Source: Sabulitectum sp036743055
GTDB lineage: Bacteria; Fermentibacterota; Fermentibacteria; Fermentibacterales; JCC-6
DNA length: 64,000 nucleotides
Reading direction: 5' to 3'
NCBI GenBank assembly: GCA_036743055.1
Contig: DAINQE010000005.1
Span: forward strand, 13,383-77,382
Both the position numbers and the translations under genes were made by a program. Positions 8,199 through 16,516 of the stretch are shown one piece after another; positions within the stretch are counted from its first letter, which is position 1; every line of letters begins with the position of its first letter. Below the pieces are notes generated by a model, which was not told the origin of the DNA, ran no database searches, and saw only the letters and a program-made list of their open reading frames with translations.

Positions 8199-9215
8199 AT
8201 GCTGAACGACATATTTCGATGGCTGGCGGCCATGCTCAGAAGAACGGCAGGCGTGTGCCTGGAGCTTTTCAAGGTAATGATCCCCGCCCTTGTGGCGGTG
8301 AAGGCCCTGGAGGTCCTGGGCATCTTCCAGCCAATAGCCGGTTTCCTTGCCCCTGTGATGAGGCTGGCCGGTCTTCCCGGGGAAGCTGGGCTGGCATGGG
8401 TTACCGGCATGCTCTCCAACATGTACGGAGGCCTTGCGGTGACGGCGGGGATGGTGAACCCTCTGGGTCTCAACACCGCCCAGGTCACAACCCTGGGCTG
8501 CATGCTGCTGATTTCCCACTCCCTTCCCGTGGAGATAACCGTTGCCGCCAGGTCAGGGGTGAAGCCCTGGTTCCTCATTCCCTTCCGCTTCCTCACCGGC
8601 CTGGGCTTCGGGATCCTTCTGTCCAGGCTGTTCCAGGCGGCCGGCATCCTTCAGGGAGAGCCCGTTGTGCTCTGGAGCGCCGCTGAGCAGGGGGCGGGGC
8701 TGACCGATTGGATCACAGGGACCCTCAGGAGCATGGGGACCATATTCATCGTCATCCTGGCGGTGCTGGCAATGATGGACCTTCTGGAGCGCATCGGCTT
8801 CATGGCCCTTCTCAAGAGGATCCTTCGTCCGGTGTTCTCCCCCATGGGAATAGGCGACGAAGCCTCCACCATAACCGTGATCGGTCTGATACTGGGGATC
8901 TCATATGGAGGGGGCATGATAATAAGCGAGGCCAGGAAGGGCAGTATACCACCCAGACAGATACTGGCCTCGGTGTCTTTCATGAGCATCTGCCACGCGG
9001 TTATCGAGGACACCATGCTGGTTGGCTCCCTGGGGGTATGGGCGGTGGCGGCGCTCCCTGGAAGGGTACTCTATTCCTGGGCGGTGATGTTCCTGCTTCT
9101 ACTGGTGTCCAGAAGGCTTCCGGAGAGGTTCATCGAGACGGTCTGCTCAAGGGTGGGTCAGTCGGGATCCGTGTCTGAATCTGATTCTGAATCCGAATCG
9201 GCTTCGGTGAGCTGA
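8199..9215 (+). CDS. Nucleoside-recognition (Gate) domain membrane protein
   Basis: 338 residues, hydrophobic throughout, with about eight predicted transmembrane segments in two homologous halves. Each half has the nucleoside-recognition/Gate pattern: G-M-L-S-N-M-Y-G-G in the first, and G-L-I-L-G-I-S-Y-G-G-G in the second, followed by I-C-H-A-V-I-E-D-T. The family includes SpmA/SpmB and gate domains of FeoB and nucleoside transporters; the substrate is uncertain. The tail is an unusual Ser/Glu/Asp run encoded by a hexamer repeat that overlaps the convergent CCA-adding enzyme gene by 58 bases. Confidence 0.85.
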   Translation: MLNDIFRWLAAMLRRTAGVCLELFKVMIPALVAVKALEVLGIFQPIAGFLAPVMRLAGLPGEAGLAWVTGMLSNMYGGLAVTAGMVNPLGLNTAQVTTLGCMLLISHSLPVEITVAARSGVKPWFLIPFRFLTGLGFGILLSRLFQAAGILQGEPVVLWSAAEQGAGLTDWITGTLRSMGTIFIVILAVLAMMDLLERIGFMALLKRILRPVFSPMGIGDEASTITVIGLILGISYGGGMIISEARKGSIPPRQILASVSFMSICHAVIEDTMLVGSLGVWAVAALPGRVLYSWAVMFLLLLVSRRLPERFIETVCSRVGQSGSVSESDSESESASVS

Positions 9216-10692
9216 TGGTCCCACAACGCTGAGAAGCACTGGTCTACGGTGGGGTCAGCGGGGAGTATGCCGTCGGCGGCCATGTCCTCCAGCATGCTGA
9301 GGATCCTTCCGATAACCGGCCCTTCGAATCCCAGGGCGGAAAGCCTGTGCCCCATTTCCTCGGGTATGATCCTGCCTGTGTCCTGGGAAGCGATCCTCGA
9401 CCTGAGCTCGGTGATACGCGCCATCCCTTCCCCGGCGTACTCAGGATCATGGGCCCTTATGTCGGCCTCTCCCAGCAGAAGAAGGTTCTCCAGCTGATNN
9501 NNNNNNNNNNNNNNNNNNNNNNNNNNNNNNNNNNNNNNNNNNNNNNNNNNNNNNNNNNNNNNNNNNNNNNNNNNNNNNNNNNNNNNNNNNNNNNNNNNGG
9601 ATCATGGGCCCTTATGTCGGCCTCTCCCAGCAGAAGAAGGTTCTCCAGCTGATCACCGGCATCCCGCATCAGCCTTCTCACGGCGCTGTTGCTCCATTTC
9701 GAGGAATAGAGGACCGGTCTCATGTGGTTCCTCACGAGAAGGGTCACCGCCCTTTTCTGAGCCCTTGAGAATCTCAGGCGGTCAGCCACGGAACCGGCCA
9801 GTGTCTCGCCCCGGGTCTCATGGCCGTAGAAGTGGGGTTCCCCTTCTGGATCGGTGGTCCTCACCAGACCCTTCCCGGCGTCGTGAAGCAGCGCCGCCCA
9901 CCGGAGGTCGGCCACCGGCGGTACTTCTGAGACCACCTTCAGCGTGTGGTGCCAGGCGTCGAGGCAGTGATGCTTCCCCTGGCGAAGGCCGTCTATCACG
10001 AAGAGGTTCTCCACCTCGGGGACAACTTTCATGAGAACGCCGTCCTGCTTCATCATGTGAAGTGATGCCGACACCCCTGTTCCGTCGAATGCGGCCAGGA
10101 GACCGGTGAGTTCCTTGTACTGCCTTTCCGCGGAAACGGAGGTCAGCTCTCCGGAGAGGTCCCTCGCCGCCCTTCGTACCCTCTCCGCTATCCTGAAACC
10201 CAGTTTAGCGGCGAACCGGTACGCCCGGAGTATCCTCAGCGGATCGTCGGAGAAAGACGAGAAAGGGTCGCCTGGGGTGTCAATCAGCCTGTCCTCCAGC
10301 GCTTTCCTGCCCCCGAAGGGGTCGATCAGCCCGCCGTCGGGATCCATTGCCATGGCGTTAATGGTGAAGTCCCGCCGGCGGAGATCCTCCTCAATAGTGC
10401 TTCCGAACTGCACCATGGGGTTCCTGGAACCCCTTCTGTAAACCTCGGAACTGCGGAAGGTGGTGATCTCCGCCTTCTCGTGGGTAACCGGGTGAATGGC
10501 GGTGACGGTCCCGAAGGGTATTCCGGTGGGAATCACCTTCACGCCCTTTTCGGTGAGGAAGTCGATAACGTCGCCGGGCTGCCCGTCGGTGGCGTAGTCG
10601 GTATCCCCGGGCTCAAGGCCAAGAAGGGAGTCCCTCACCGAACCGCCAACGAGATAGAGGCTGAATCTGGAATTCCTGAAAACGTCAAACAT
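9158..10692 (-). CDS. cca: CCA tRNA nucleotidyltransferase (poly(A) polymerase family), interrupted by a false gap
   Basis: The head domain is clear: G-G-S-V-R-D near residues 16-21, catalytic D-T-D-Y-A-T-D (D30, D32), R-R-R-D-F-T-I-N-A-M-A, and D-D-P-L-R-I-L-R-A-Y-R-F-A in the neck. An HD domain follows (H-H-T-L near W-H, then L-L-H-D-A-G-K), so this is the HD-containing bacterial type. The reading frame meets 100 Ns at 9499-9598. Removing the Ns and one copy of the flanking 55-base duplicate restores one frame: ...A-D-I-R-A-H-D joins P-E-Y-A-G-E-G-M. The gene then ends in an acidic Asp/Ser tail. Role: adds or repairs tRNA 3' CCA. Confidence 0.9.
9174..9207. repeat. TCNGAN hexamer repeat coding on both strands
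   Basis: Five to six units of the form TCTGAA/TCTGAT/TCCGAA/TCGGCT. Read on the plus strand they give Ser-Glu/Asp pairs at the end of the membrane protein; on the minus strand they give Asp/Glu-Ser pairs at the end of the CCA-adding enzyme. The reverse complement of TCNGAN is NTCNGA, so both strands keep the same dipeptide chemistry. Confidence 0.85.
9499..9598. other. 100-N scaffold gap, probably false
   Basis: The 55 bases before the gap (9444-9498) are identical to the 55 after it (9599-9653). This is the signature of two contigs overlapping by the assembler word length but joined with a fixed 100-N spacer. The true distance is therefore negative and no sequence is missing. Confidence 0.92.
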
Positions 10693-10755
10693 GCCGGCAA
10701 TATACTTCCGGGGAGGACCGGGGACTATTCCCTCCTGAACGGGTATGATAACATC

Positions 10756-11750
10756 TCAGCGGTGAAACACCTTCCTGATGAACCGCCGGAACCTTCCAGG
10801 GGTCTTCTTCTGCTCATCCTGACCCTCGCCGGTGAGCGCGGAGANNNNNNNNNNNNNNNNNNNNNNNNNNNNNNNNNNNNNNNNNNNNNNNNNNNNNNNN
10901 NNNNNNNNNNNNNNNNNNNNNNNNNNNNNNNNNNNNNNNNNNNNGACAGGTCCACCAGAACGGACCTGCCCGGCTCCCTCCCCACCTGCCTGAGAACCTC
11001 CTCAGATGAGCCGAAGGCAGTAAGGAAACCGGAAACGCCCTCGATGGAGCGTGAGAGGTCCACCACCGGCTCGGCGCTCAGGGTCCTTCTTATCACACCC
11101 AGGGAGGGCCTTGATATGCTGTCTTCGTAGGGAATGTACCCGAACACTGGGATCTTCCTCTCCTGGAACCATTTCCCCAGGAGCTTCCTCACCTGATCCA
11201 TCTTGCCGGGTATTATCCTGTTGATCACGACCCCCAGGATGGGAACTTCGTAATGATGGAACATGGAGGCGCAGAGGTTGAACCTGTCCACAGTGGAACC
11301 CACTCCTCCGTCGAGGACAAGAAGGACCGGAGTTCCCAGAAGCTTCGCCACCCTGGCGTTGGACATATCGAATACGGATCCCACCCCGGGGTGGCCTGTT
11401 CCCTCTACCAGTACCATCCGCCCGCGGCGCCCAAGGGCCCTGTAGGCCCTCCTTACACGGCCGGCCAGGTCCGATGGCTCGCCGGTCTCTATGTACCTGG
11501 CGGCTGCTCCGGAGGACGCCGCAAAGGGCGCGGACTTCTCAAGGGGGAGCCCCATGCCAAGAGCCCTGTCCACGAACCAGGAGTCCTGACCCACCTGCTC
11601 ACCCTCCACAAGGGTGGTTTTCTGCCCCAGGGGTTTCGTGAACGCCACCCCTTCTGGAAGCTTGCCTCTGAAACTGTGAATGAGCCCCAGGGAGAGGGTG
11701 GTCTTCCCTGCGTCCTTCCCCGCTCCGGCTATGTAAAGTCCCTTCGCCAT
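10756..11750 (-). CDS. BioD/CobB-like P-loop ATPase (contains scaffold gap)
   Basis: The start is ATG 11750, preceded by an excellent GGAGGAGGT. The Walker A A-G-A-G-K-D-A-G-K-T-T lies at residues 9-19. The dethiobiotin-synthetase-like fold continues with V-L-V-E-G-T-G-H-P-G-V-G-S (the switch region typical of BioD-like domains of the phosphotransacetylase/DRTGG group) and L-L-V-L-D-G-G-V-G-S-T. About 270 residues are readable to 10945; 100 Ns follow. Past the gap, a minus-strand frame of 29 residues, basic and ending in K-V-F-H-R, runs to a TGA at 10756-10758 and is the likely C-terminus. The substrate is unknown; it is not an obvious biotin gene because no bio neighbours are present. Confidence 0.8.
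10845..10944. other. 100-N scaffold gap
   Basis: Fixed-length gap inside the BioD-like ATPase gene. The flanks share no duplicate, so real sequence of unknown length is missing. Confidence 0.95.
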
Positions 11751-11824
11751 GATCACCTCCTCCCATGATTATACCCAACCCGACGGACCGCCGTGATGGG
11801 ACTATATTCTCCCGGGAGGTTATG
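11751..11824. promoter_or_regulatory. Divergent promoters with very short leaders
   Basis: 74 bp between divergent starts. Minus strand: TATAAT (plus 11768-11773) lies about 18 bases before ATG 11750, with GGAGGAGGT filling the leader. Plus strand: TATATT at 11803-11808 would start RNA near 11815, right at the GGAGG that precedes ATG 11825. No clear -35 boxes are visible. Confidence 0.5.
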
Positions 11825-12478
11825 ATGCCGATTTCCAGCTGGATAGAAAGACTGCTCGAAGAGCTGCCCGGGGAGATCCGGGAAACACTGCTTCAGGACA
11901 ATGAACTGGAGGGGGCAGAAGCCCTAGAGGAGGTTATGGCTTTCCTTGCCGATCACCTTTCTCAGGAGGAGTTCACCGAAGTCATGCATGCATGCAGCTG
12001 CCGATATCCCGCAGAAAAGGTCGCCGGGGCCAGGGAGGCCTTTCTTCGGAACGGATCGGTCACCGAGGCCATGGATGAGCTTCGGGATCAGTTCATGAAC
12101 GCCCTTTCTGTGGGTATGCAGCTGGACGGGGGCATCATCAGGCGCATTCTGAATTCAGGCTGGGGCCTTCCAGGAACGCTCAGCGGAAACACGATAACGG
12201 TGACCAAGATCCCAAGGAGCGGCAACCTGAGAAAGTACTTCTCATCCCATGACCCTGAGGAGAGAAGGACGCTCTACTGCCATTGTGCCCAGGTAAGCGG
12301 TGCCATATCCCAGGACCTTCCTGTTCCGGAAAGGTTCTGCGAATGCGGCGCCGGATTCTACCGGCACATATGGGAGGGGATACTGGGAAGGCCGGTGCGG
12401 GTCGAGATCGTGGAGACCACAGCCGCAGGGGGCCACCGCTGCACCTTTGCAATCCATCTCAGCGACGAAGGGAAGTAA
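11825..12478 (+). CDS. Cysteine-motif protein of unknown function (V4R/DUF6144-like)
   Basis: 217 residues from ATG 11825; the adjacent ATG at 11822 is too close to the GGAGG, and the ATG at 11765 lies upstream of the -10. Three CxC motifs stand out: C57-S-C59, C152-H-C154 (Y-C-H-C) and C172-E-C174 in F-C-E-C-G-A-G-F-Y-R-H-I-W-E-G-I-L-G, plus C206. This C-terminal pattern recalls small proteins with a 4-vinyl-reductase-like or DUF6144 domain, where Cys residues probably bind a metal; I am unsure of the family name. The N-terminal 100 residues are helical. Its stop overlaps the ATG of a PadR regulator by one base, so the two are likely co-translated. Confidence 0.75.
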   Translation: MPISSWIERLLEELPGEIRETLLQDNELEGAEALEEVMAFLADHLSQEEFTEVMHACSCRYPAEKVAGAREAFLRNGSVTEAMDELRDQFMNALSVGMQLDGGIIRRILNSGWGLPGTLSGNTITVTKIPRSGNLRKYFSSHDPEERRTLYCHCAQVSGAISQDLPVPERFCECGAGFYRHIWEGILGRPVRVEIVETTAAGGHRCTFAIHLSDEGK

Positions 12479-13080
12479 TGCCCCAGTCCAGGCTCACTTC
12501 AGGGGGTTCCCCGGAGGACTACGCGGAGAAACTGAGGCTCTCCGCACTGGCACTCATGGCCGTCCTCAGTGAAAAACCAATGACGGGTTATGACATCAAG
12601 AAAACGCTGGACTCCGGGGAGATGCACTTCTGGCGTGATTCCTTCGGAAGCATATACCCGAACCTTAAGCTGCTCACCAGGATAGGGCTCGTTCGCACCG
12701 CCCTGAGCGAGTCCACCGGCAGGAAAAGGATATCCTACGCCCTTACCGATCCGGGAAGGGAGGTGCTGGCAACATGGCTCAGACGGCCTGCGGACACCCG
12801 CCCTGTGAAGATCGAGCTTCTGCTGAAGTTGAGGTACGCGTACAGAATAGGCCCTGAAGCCCTGGTCGAACTTATCAGGGCGGACCTCATTCACAGGAAG
12901 GACATCCTTCCGGAACTCTACGAAGCCCTGGAGTACCTGAGGGAGAGCGGGAATCCACTGCAGGACCAGACCCGAAGGATGATACTGGATTACTGGTACC
13001 GCCACACGAAGATGATGATAGACTGGTGCCAGGACTGGCTGCGGAAGCTCCATGACGAACCGGCGCGCCCCGTTGGTTGA
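12478..13080 (+). CDS. PadR-family transcriptional regulator
   Basis: 200 residues, ATG overlapping the previous TAA (TAATG). The winged helix is evident: L-M-A-V-L-S-E-K-P-M-T-G-Y-D-I at residues 26-40, then the recognition region S-I-Y-P-N-L-K-L-L (58-66) and the wing R-I-S-Y-A-L-T-D-P-G-R-E (84-95). The C-terminal helical half is the PadR dimerisation domain. PadR proteins usually repress neighbouring genes and sense small molecules; the Cys-motif partner directly upstream is the natural candidate for a functional link. The last codons overlap a strong inverted repeat. Confidence 0.9.
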   Translation: MPQSRLTSGGSPEDYAEKLRLSALALMAVLSEKPMTGYDIKKTLDSGEMHFWRDSFGSIYPNLKLLTRIGLVRTALSESTGRKRISYALTDPGREVLATWLRRPADTRPVKIELLLKLRYAYRIGPEALVELIRADLIHRKDILPELYEALEYLRESGNPLQDQTRRMILDYWYRHTKMMIDWCQDWLRKLHDEPARPVG

Positions 13081-13090
13081 GGCGCGCCGG
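13060..13090. terminator. 10-bp perfect inverted repeat at the end of padR
   Basis: CCGGCGCGCC at 13060-13069 pairs with GGCGCGCCGG at 13081-13090 around an 11-base loop that contains the stop codon. It is all G:C and very stable, but no T-run follows on the plus strand. It may be an RNA 3'-end stabiliser or a terminator without a U tract. Confidence 0.5.
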
Positions 13091-13196
13091 CGAGGAGGGA
13101 TGTATGACCGGAATAACCGGATGAAGCGCAGGTTCCTATGTTGCTGCCTTCACCATTAGTACCCGGTGTTCCGGAAATGGTTCCCGGTCATATGGC

Positions 13197-13234
13197 GGAG
13201 CCGGCACACAGGGGGTGGACCGCATGCCGGCTCC
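13197..13234. terminator. 10-bp perfect inverted repeat downstream of phoU
   Basis: GGAGCCGGCA (13197-13206) and TGCCGGCTCC (13225-13234) are perfectly complementary across 18 bases, 35 bp past the phoU stop on the minus strand. No T-run follows, so canonical intrinsic termination is not assured. Nothing else coding is seen in 13091-13268. Confidence 0.5.
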
Positions 13235-13268
13235 AGGTCGCACAATCCGGAGGGATTTATGCTGACCG

Positions 13269-13922
13269 TCAGTTAAGGTCCACCGGGATCCCGGTGACCG
13301 TGAATATCGTTCTCTCGCAGATGTTCACCACCCTGTCGCCCACCCTCTCGAGATTGTGGGCGATCCAGTCCAGCATCATGGTCTGCTCAATGTTGTGGGG
13401 ATTCTGCATCACGAAGGTTATCAGCTCCCTGTGGATCTGGTTGTAGAGCACGTCCATCTTCATGTCCCTTGTGGGTATCTCCCTGGCTGCCTTGATGTCG
13501 TCCTCGGTGAATGCCCTTATGGCGTCGTAGAGCATCCTGCCGGCTATCTCCTCCATCCTGGGGATGTCCACCAGGGGCTTGATCAGCTTTTCGGCACCGA
13601 TCTTCTCGCTAATTCTGGCGATGCCCTTGGCATAGTCTCCTATGCGCTCGATCTCGGTTGAGATGGTGAGGATCGAGAACAGAAGCCTCAGGTCGGTTGC
13701 CACCGGCTGCTGGGTGGCGATCACGTTAAGGCACTGCTCCTCTATCTCAAGGCACTTCAGGTTGACCAGCTCGTCGGCCTCCACTATCATCCTGGCGCCC
13801 TTCATGTCCCTTTCAGAAAGGTACTTGATCGACGAGTTCAGGTTCTTCCTTACGCTCTCCGTGACCTGAAAGAGCTTCTGCTTGAGTTCTTCAAGCTCCC
13901 TGTCGAAATTCTCTCTTGTCAT
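13269..13922 (-). CDS. phoU: PhoU phosphate-uptake regulator
   Basis: 217 residues with two repeats of the PhoU three-helix bundle. Each repeat carries the E/D-rich metal site: A-D-E-L-V-N-L-K-C-L-E-I-E-E in the first, and a matching helix near the M-K-M-D-V-L-Y-N-Q-I-H-R-E region in the second. A-T-Q-Q-P-V-A-T-D-L-R-L-L is the usual linker. PhoU links the Pst transporter to the PhoR kinase and dampens Pho signalling when phosphate is plentiful. It is the last gene of the pst operon, 13 bases after pstB. Confidence 0.96.
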   Translation of the reverse strand: MTRENFDRELEELKQKLFQVTESVRKNLNSSIKYLSERDMKGARMIVEADELVNLKCLEIEEQCLNVIATQQPVATDLRLLFSILTISTEIERIGDYAKGIARISEKIGAEKLIKPLVDIPRMEEIAGRMLYDAIRAFTEDDIKAAREIPTRDMKMDVLYNQIHRELITFVMQNPHNIEQTMMLDWIAHNLERVGDRVVNICERTIFTVTGIPVDLN

Positions 13923-13935
13923 CCCGTCCTCCCGA

Positions 13936-14706
13936 TCAGCCGAATCGTCCGCTGATGTAATCCTCGGTTCTTTCGTCCGAGGGAGTGGTAAAGATCTGCC
14001 GGGTGGGGCCGAATTCGATCAGGTTGCCCGCCCTGTTCTCGTCGGTGAGCAGGAATGCCGTGTAGTCGCTTACCCTGGCTGCCTGCTGCATGTTGTGGGT
14101 AACTATCGCGATGGTGTAGTTCTTCTTCAGCTCGTTCATCAGTTCTTCTATCTTCAGTGTTGCCACAGGGTCCAGGGCAGAGGCGGGTTCGTCCATGAGT
14201 ATCACTTCCGGCTCCACCGCAATGGCCCTGGCTATGCACAGCCTCTGCTGCTGCCCTCCCGAGATGGCCAGGCCGGACTTGTTCAGGTCGTCCTTCACCT
14301 CGTCCCAGAGAGCGGCTGCCTTAAGGCTCTTCTCCACTATCACCGCAAGGTCCGATCTGTTCCTGGTGCCATGGAGCCTTGGTCCGTAGGCGACATTGTC
14401 GAAGATGGACTTCGGGAACGGGTTGGGCCTCTGGAAGACCATCCCCACCTTCCTCCGCAGGTCCACCACGTCCTCCTTCGAGATATCGTTCCCGTCAAGG
14501 AAAACCGTTCCCTCGGTGGTTACCCCGGGGATAAGGTCGTTCATCCTGTTGAAGCTTCGCAGGAAGGTGCTCTTGCCGCATCCGGAGGGGCCTATGAAGG
14601 CGGTTATCCTGTTCACCGGTATGTCGATGCTTATGTCGTTGAGGGCCTTGAACTCACCGTAGAAAAGGCTGTATCCCTCGGCTTTCATCCTTATCTCTTC
14701 AGTCAT
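13936..14706 (-). CDS. pstB: Phosphate ABC transporter ATP-binding protein PstB
   Basis: 256 residues from ATG 14706. The frame is open further upstream, but that part is the pstA gene. Walker A is G-P-S-G-C-G-K-S-T, the Q-loop is in M-V-F-Q-R-P-N-P-F-P, the signature is L-A-I-S-G-G-Q-Q-Q-R, and Walker B is V-I-L-M-D-E-P-A-S-A-L-D-P. The R-P-N-P-F-P-K-S-I segment is specific to PstB. Couples ATP hydrolysis to high-affinity phosphate import with PstCA. Two bases separate it from pstA. Confidence 0.97.
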   Translation of the reverse strand: MTEEIRMKAEGYSLFYGEFKALNDISIDIPVNRITAFIGPSGCGKSTFLRSFNRMNDLIPGVTTEGTVFLDGNDISKEDVVDLRRKVGMVFQRPNPFPKSIFDNVAYGPRLHGTRNRSDLAVIVEKSLKAAALWDEVKDDLNKSGLAISGGQQQRLCIARAIAVEPEVILMDEPASALDPVATLKIEELMNELKKNYTIAIVTHNMQQAARVSDYTAFLLTDENRAGNLIEFGPTRQIFTTPSDERTEDYISGRFG

Positions 14707-14708
14707 CA

Positions 14709-15575
14709 CTACCTCGTTTTCGATGATATGCGGCTGGTGATCAGGTTTATCGCCAGGTTCATCAGCACGATCAGCGCCACCAGCACCGCGGCGGTGGACA
14801 TTGCCTTGTCGAAGGCCCTGGTCTCCATTGCCAGGTAGTACACATGCAGGGCCATCGTCCTTCCGCCGGACATAAGGGAATGGGGGACCCTGTAGCTGCC
14901 GCCCAGGGTTACGAAGAAGATGGCGGTCTCGCTCACGATCCTTCCGGCGCTGAGCAGGATGCCAGTGGATATGCCGGGAAGGGCCGAAGGGAGTATGACC
15001 TTCCTTATGGTCTCCCATTTGGTGGCCCCCAGGGCCAGGGAGCCCTCCCTGTAGCTGTCGGGAACCGACTTCAGAGCCTCCTCGGTGGTCCTTATCACCA
15101 CCGGTATGATGAGGCAGGCGCCTGCCAGGGAGGCTGACATTATCGAAAAACCCATGTTCAGCGCGGAAACGAACAGCGCGTAGCCGAACAGACCGAAAAT
15201 GATGGAGGGAACACCCGCCAGGGTCTCCACCCCGAACCGGGCTATCCTCACGAGCCGTCTGACTATGGGGCTCTCGGCCTTTTCAGAGTACTCAGTAAGG
15301 TATATGGCGGCCCCAACCCCGAGTGGCGTGGCTATGAGAAGTGTTACCACCACCATGTAGAAGGTGGTAACCACTGTGGAGTAGATGCCTCCGTCGCCGG
15401 AGAGACCTCCTCTGGGAGAGGTGGTGAAGAACTCCAGATTCAGCTGGGGAATGCCCTGGACCATTATGTAACCAACAACGAACAGCATTATCAGAACCGC
15501 AGTAGCTCCCATGAGCCAGAAAACCGTGAAGGCTCCGCCCTGGGCCATCTTCCTGGTGAACCTTGAAGTGGCCAT
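14709..15575 (-). CDS. pstA: Phosphate ABC transporter permease PstA
   Basis: 288 residues from ATG 15575, which overlaps the pstC stop by one base (TGATG). Six transmembrane segments are visible. The PstA hallmarks are P-L-G-V-G-A-A-I-Y-L-T-E-Y, G-V-P-S-I-I-F-G-L-F-G-Y and the EAA-type loop E-G-S-L-A-L-G-A-T-K-W-E-T-I. Forms the inner-membrane channel with PstC. Confidence 0.96.
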   Translation of the reverse strand: MATSRFTRKMAQGGAFTVFWLMGATAVLIMLFVVGYIMVQGIPQLNLEFFTTSPRGGLSGDGGIYSTVVTTFYMVVVTLLIATPLGVGAAIYLTEYSEKAESPIVRRLVRIARFGVETLAGVPSIIFGLFGYALFVSALNMGFSIMSASLAGACLIIPVVIRTTEEALKSVPDSYREGSLALGATKWETIRKVILPSALPGISTGILLSAGRIVSETAIFFVTLGGSYRVPHSLMSGGRTMALHVYYLAMETRAFDKAMSTAAVLVALIVLMNLAINLITSRISSKTR

Positions 15576-16498
15576 CAGTTCTTCCCTCCCCTGCTGATGG
15601 ATGACTTGAGGAGAAATCTCGCCGAGGAGTTCACCAGCATGATCAGCACGAACAGCACCACGCCGGTTGCGAACAAAGCGCTCTCGTGAACGCCTGTGGC
15701 GTAGGAAATCTCCACTGCTATGTTGCCGGTGAGGGTTCTCGCCCTGCTGAGAAAGATGCTCAGGGGGTTGCCGGTGCTGGCTGAGGGTATCACAACCGAG
15801 TTGCCGATGACCATTATCATCGCGATGGTCTCGCCCAGGGCCCTTCCCAGACCCAGGACCACCGCGCTTATTATCCCGGGTCTCGCAGCGGGCACTATGA
15901 CCCTGGCGATGGTTTCCCACTTCGTGGCTCCCAGGGCAAGGCTGCCCTCCCTGTAGCCTTTGGGAACGCTCCTTATGGCGAACTCGGAAACATTGGCTAT
16001 GGTGGGCAGCACCATCACGGCCAGAACTATGGATGCTGAAAGCAGCCCGAATCCCACATTGCCCGGGGCGGGGATGGTCCTTACGAGGGGAACCAGGACC
16101 ACCATGCCGAACAGGCCGTAGACCACCGACGGGATCCCCGCCAGGAGTTCCACCGATGGCCTTACTATTCCTGATATCCACCCGGGAGCGATCTCGGAGA
16201 GGAACACCGCGGTGCCCAGCGCAAGGGGAACCCCTATTGCCACAGCGCCCAGCGTGACCAGGCCGCTTCCGGCTATCATTGCCAGTATGCCGTACTGGTC
16301 GTTCCCCGGTCTCCAGACCTTGCCAAGAAGCATATCCTCGAAACCGATCTCCCGGAAGGCCGGCATCGCCTCCTTCAGAGTGAAGACAAAGATGAGAAGT
16401 ACGATCAGCACCGAAGCCAGGGCGGAGACAAGCAGAACCGTCTTCATTGTGTTTTCGATCCCCGTCCTGGCTGCGTAATGCCGGCTTCCGGAAGTCAT
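15575..16498 (-). CDS. pstC: Phosphate ABC transporter permease PstC
   Basis: 307 residues, ATG 16498 with a G-rich ribosome site. One N-terminal and five further membrane spans are visible, with P-L-A-L-G-T-A-V-F-L-S-E-I-A, G-I-P-S-V-V-Y-G-L-F-G and the EAA loop E-G-S-L-A-L-G-A-T-K-W-E-T-I shared with PstA. The periplasmic insertion after span 1 is short, near the family norm. Partner of PstA. Confidence 0.96.
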   Translation of the reverse strand: MTSGSRHYAARTGIENTMKTVLLVSALASVLIVLLIFVFTLKEAMPAFREIGFEDMLLGKVWRPGNDQYGILAMIAGSGLVTLGAVAIGVPLALGTAVFLSEIAPGWISGIVRPSVELLAGIPSVVYGLFGMVVLVPLVRTIPAPGNVGFGLLSASIVLAVMVLPTIANVSEFAIRSVPKGYREGSLALGATKWETIARVIVPAARPGIISAVVLGLGRALGETIAMIMVIGNSVVIPSASTGNPLSIFLSRARTLTGNIAVEISYATGVHESALFATGVVLFVLIMLVNSSARFLLKSSISRGGKN

Positions 16499-16516
16499 AT
16501 CGCTGTCCCCCGTCCC

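Noticed and set aside
9444..9653. Apparent 55-bp direct repeat (duplication or att site)
   Set aside because: It is explained by unmerged contig ends on each side of an artificial N run and is not biological.
13100..13159. Short plus-strand frame of 19 codons after GAGGAGGG
   Set aside because: The ribosome site is too close to the ATG, and the alternative ATG gives six codons. Basic and Cys-rich but no support beyond chance.
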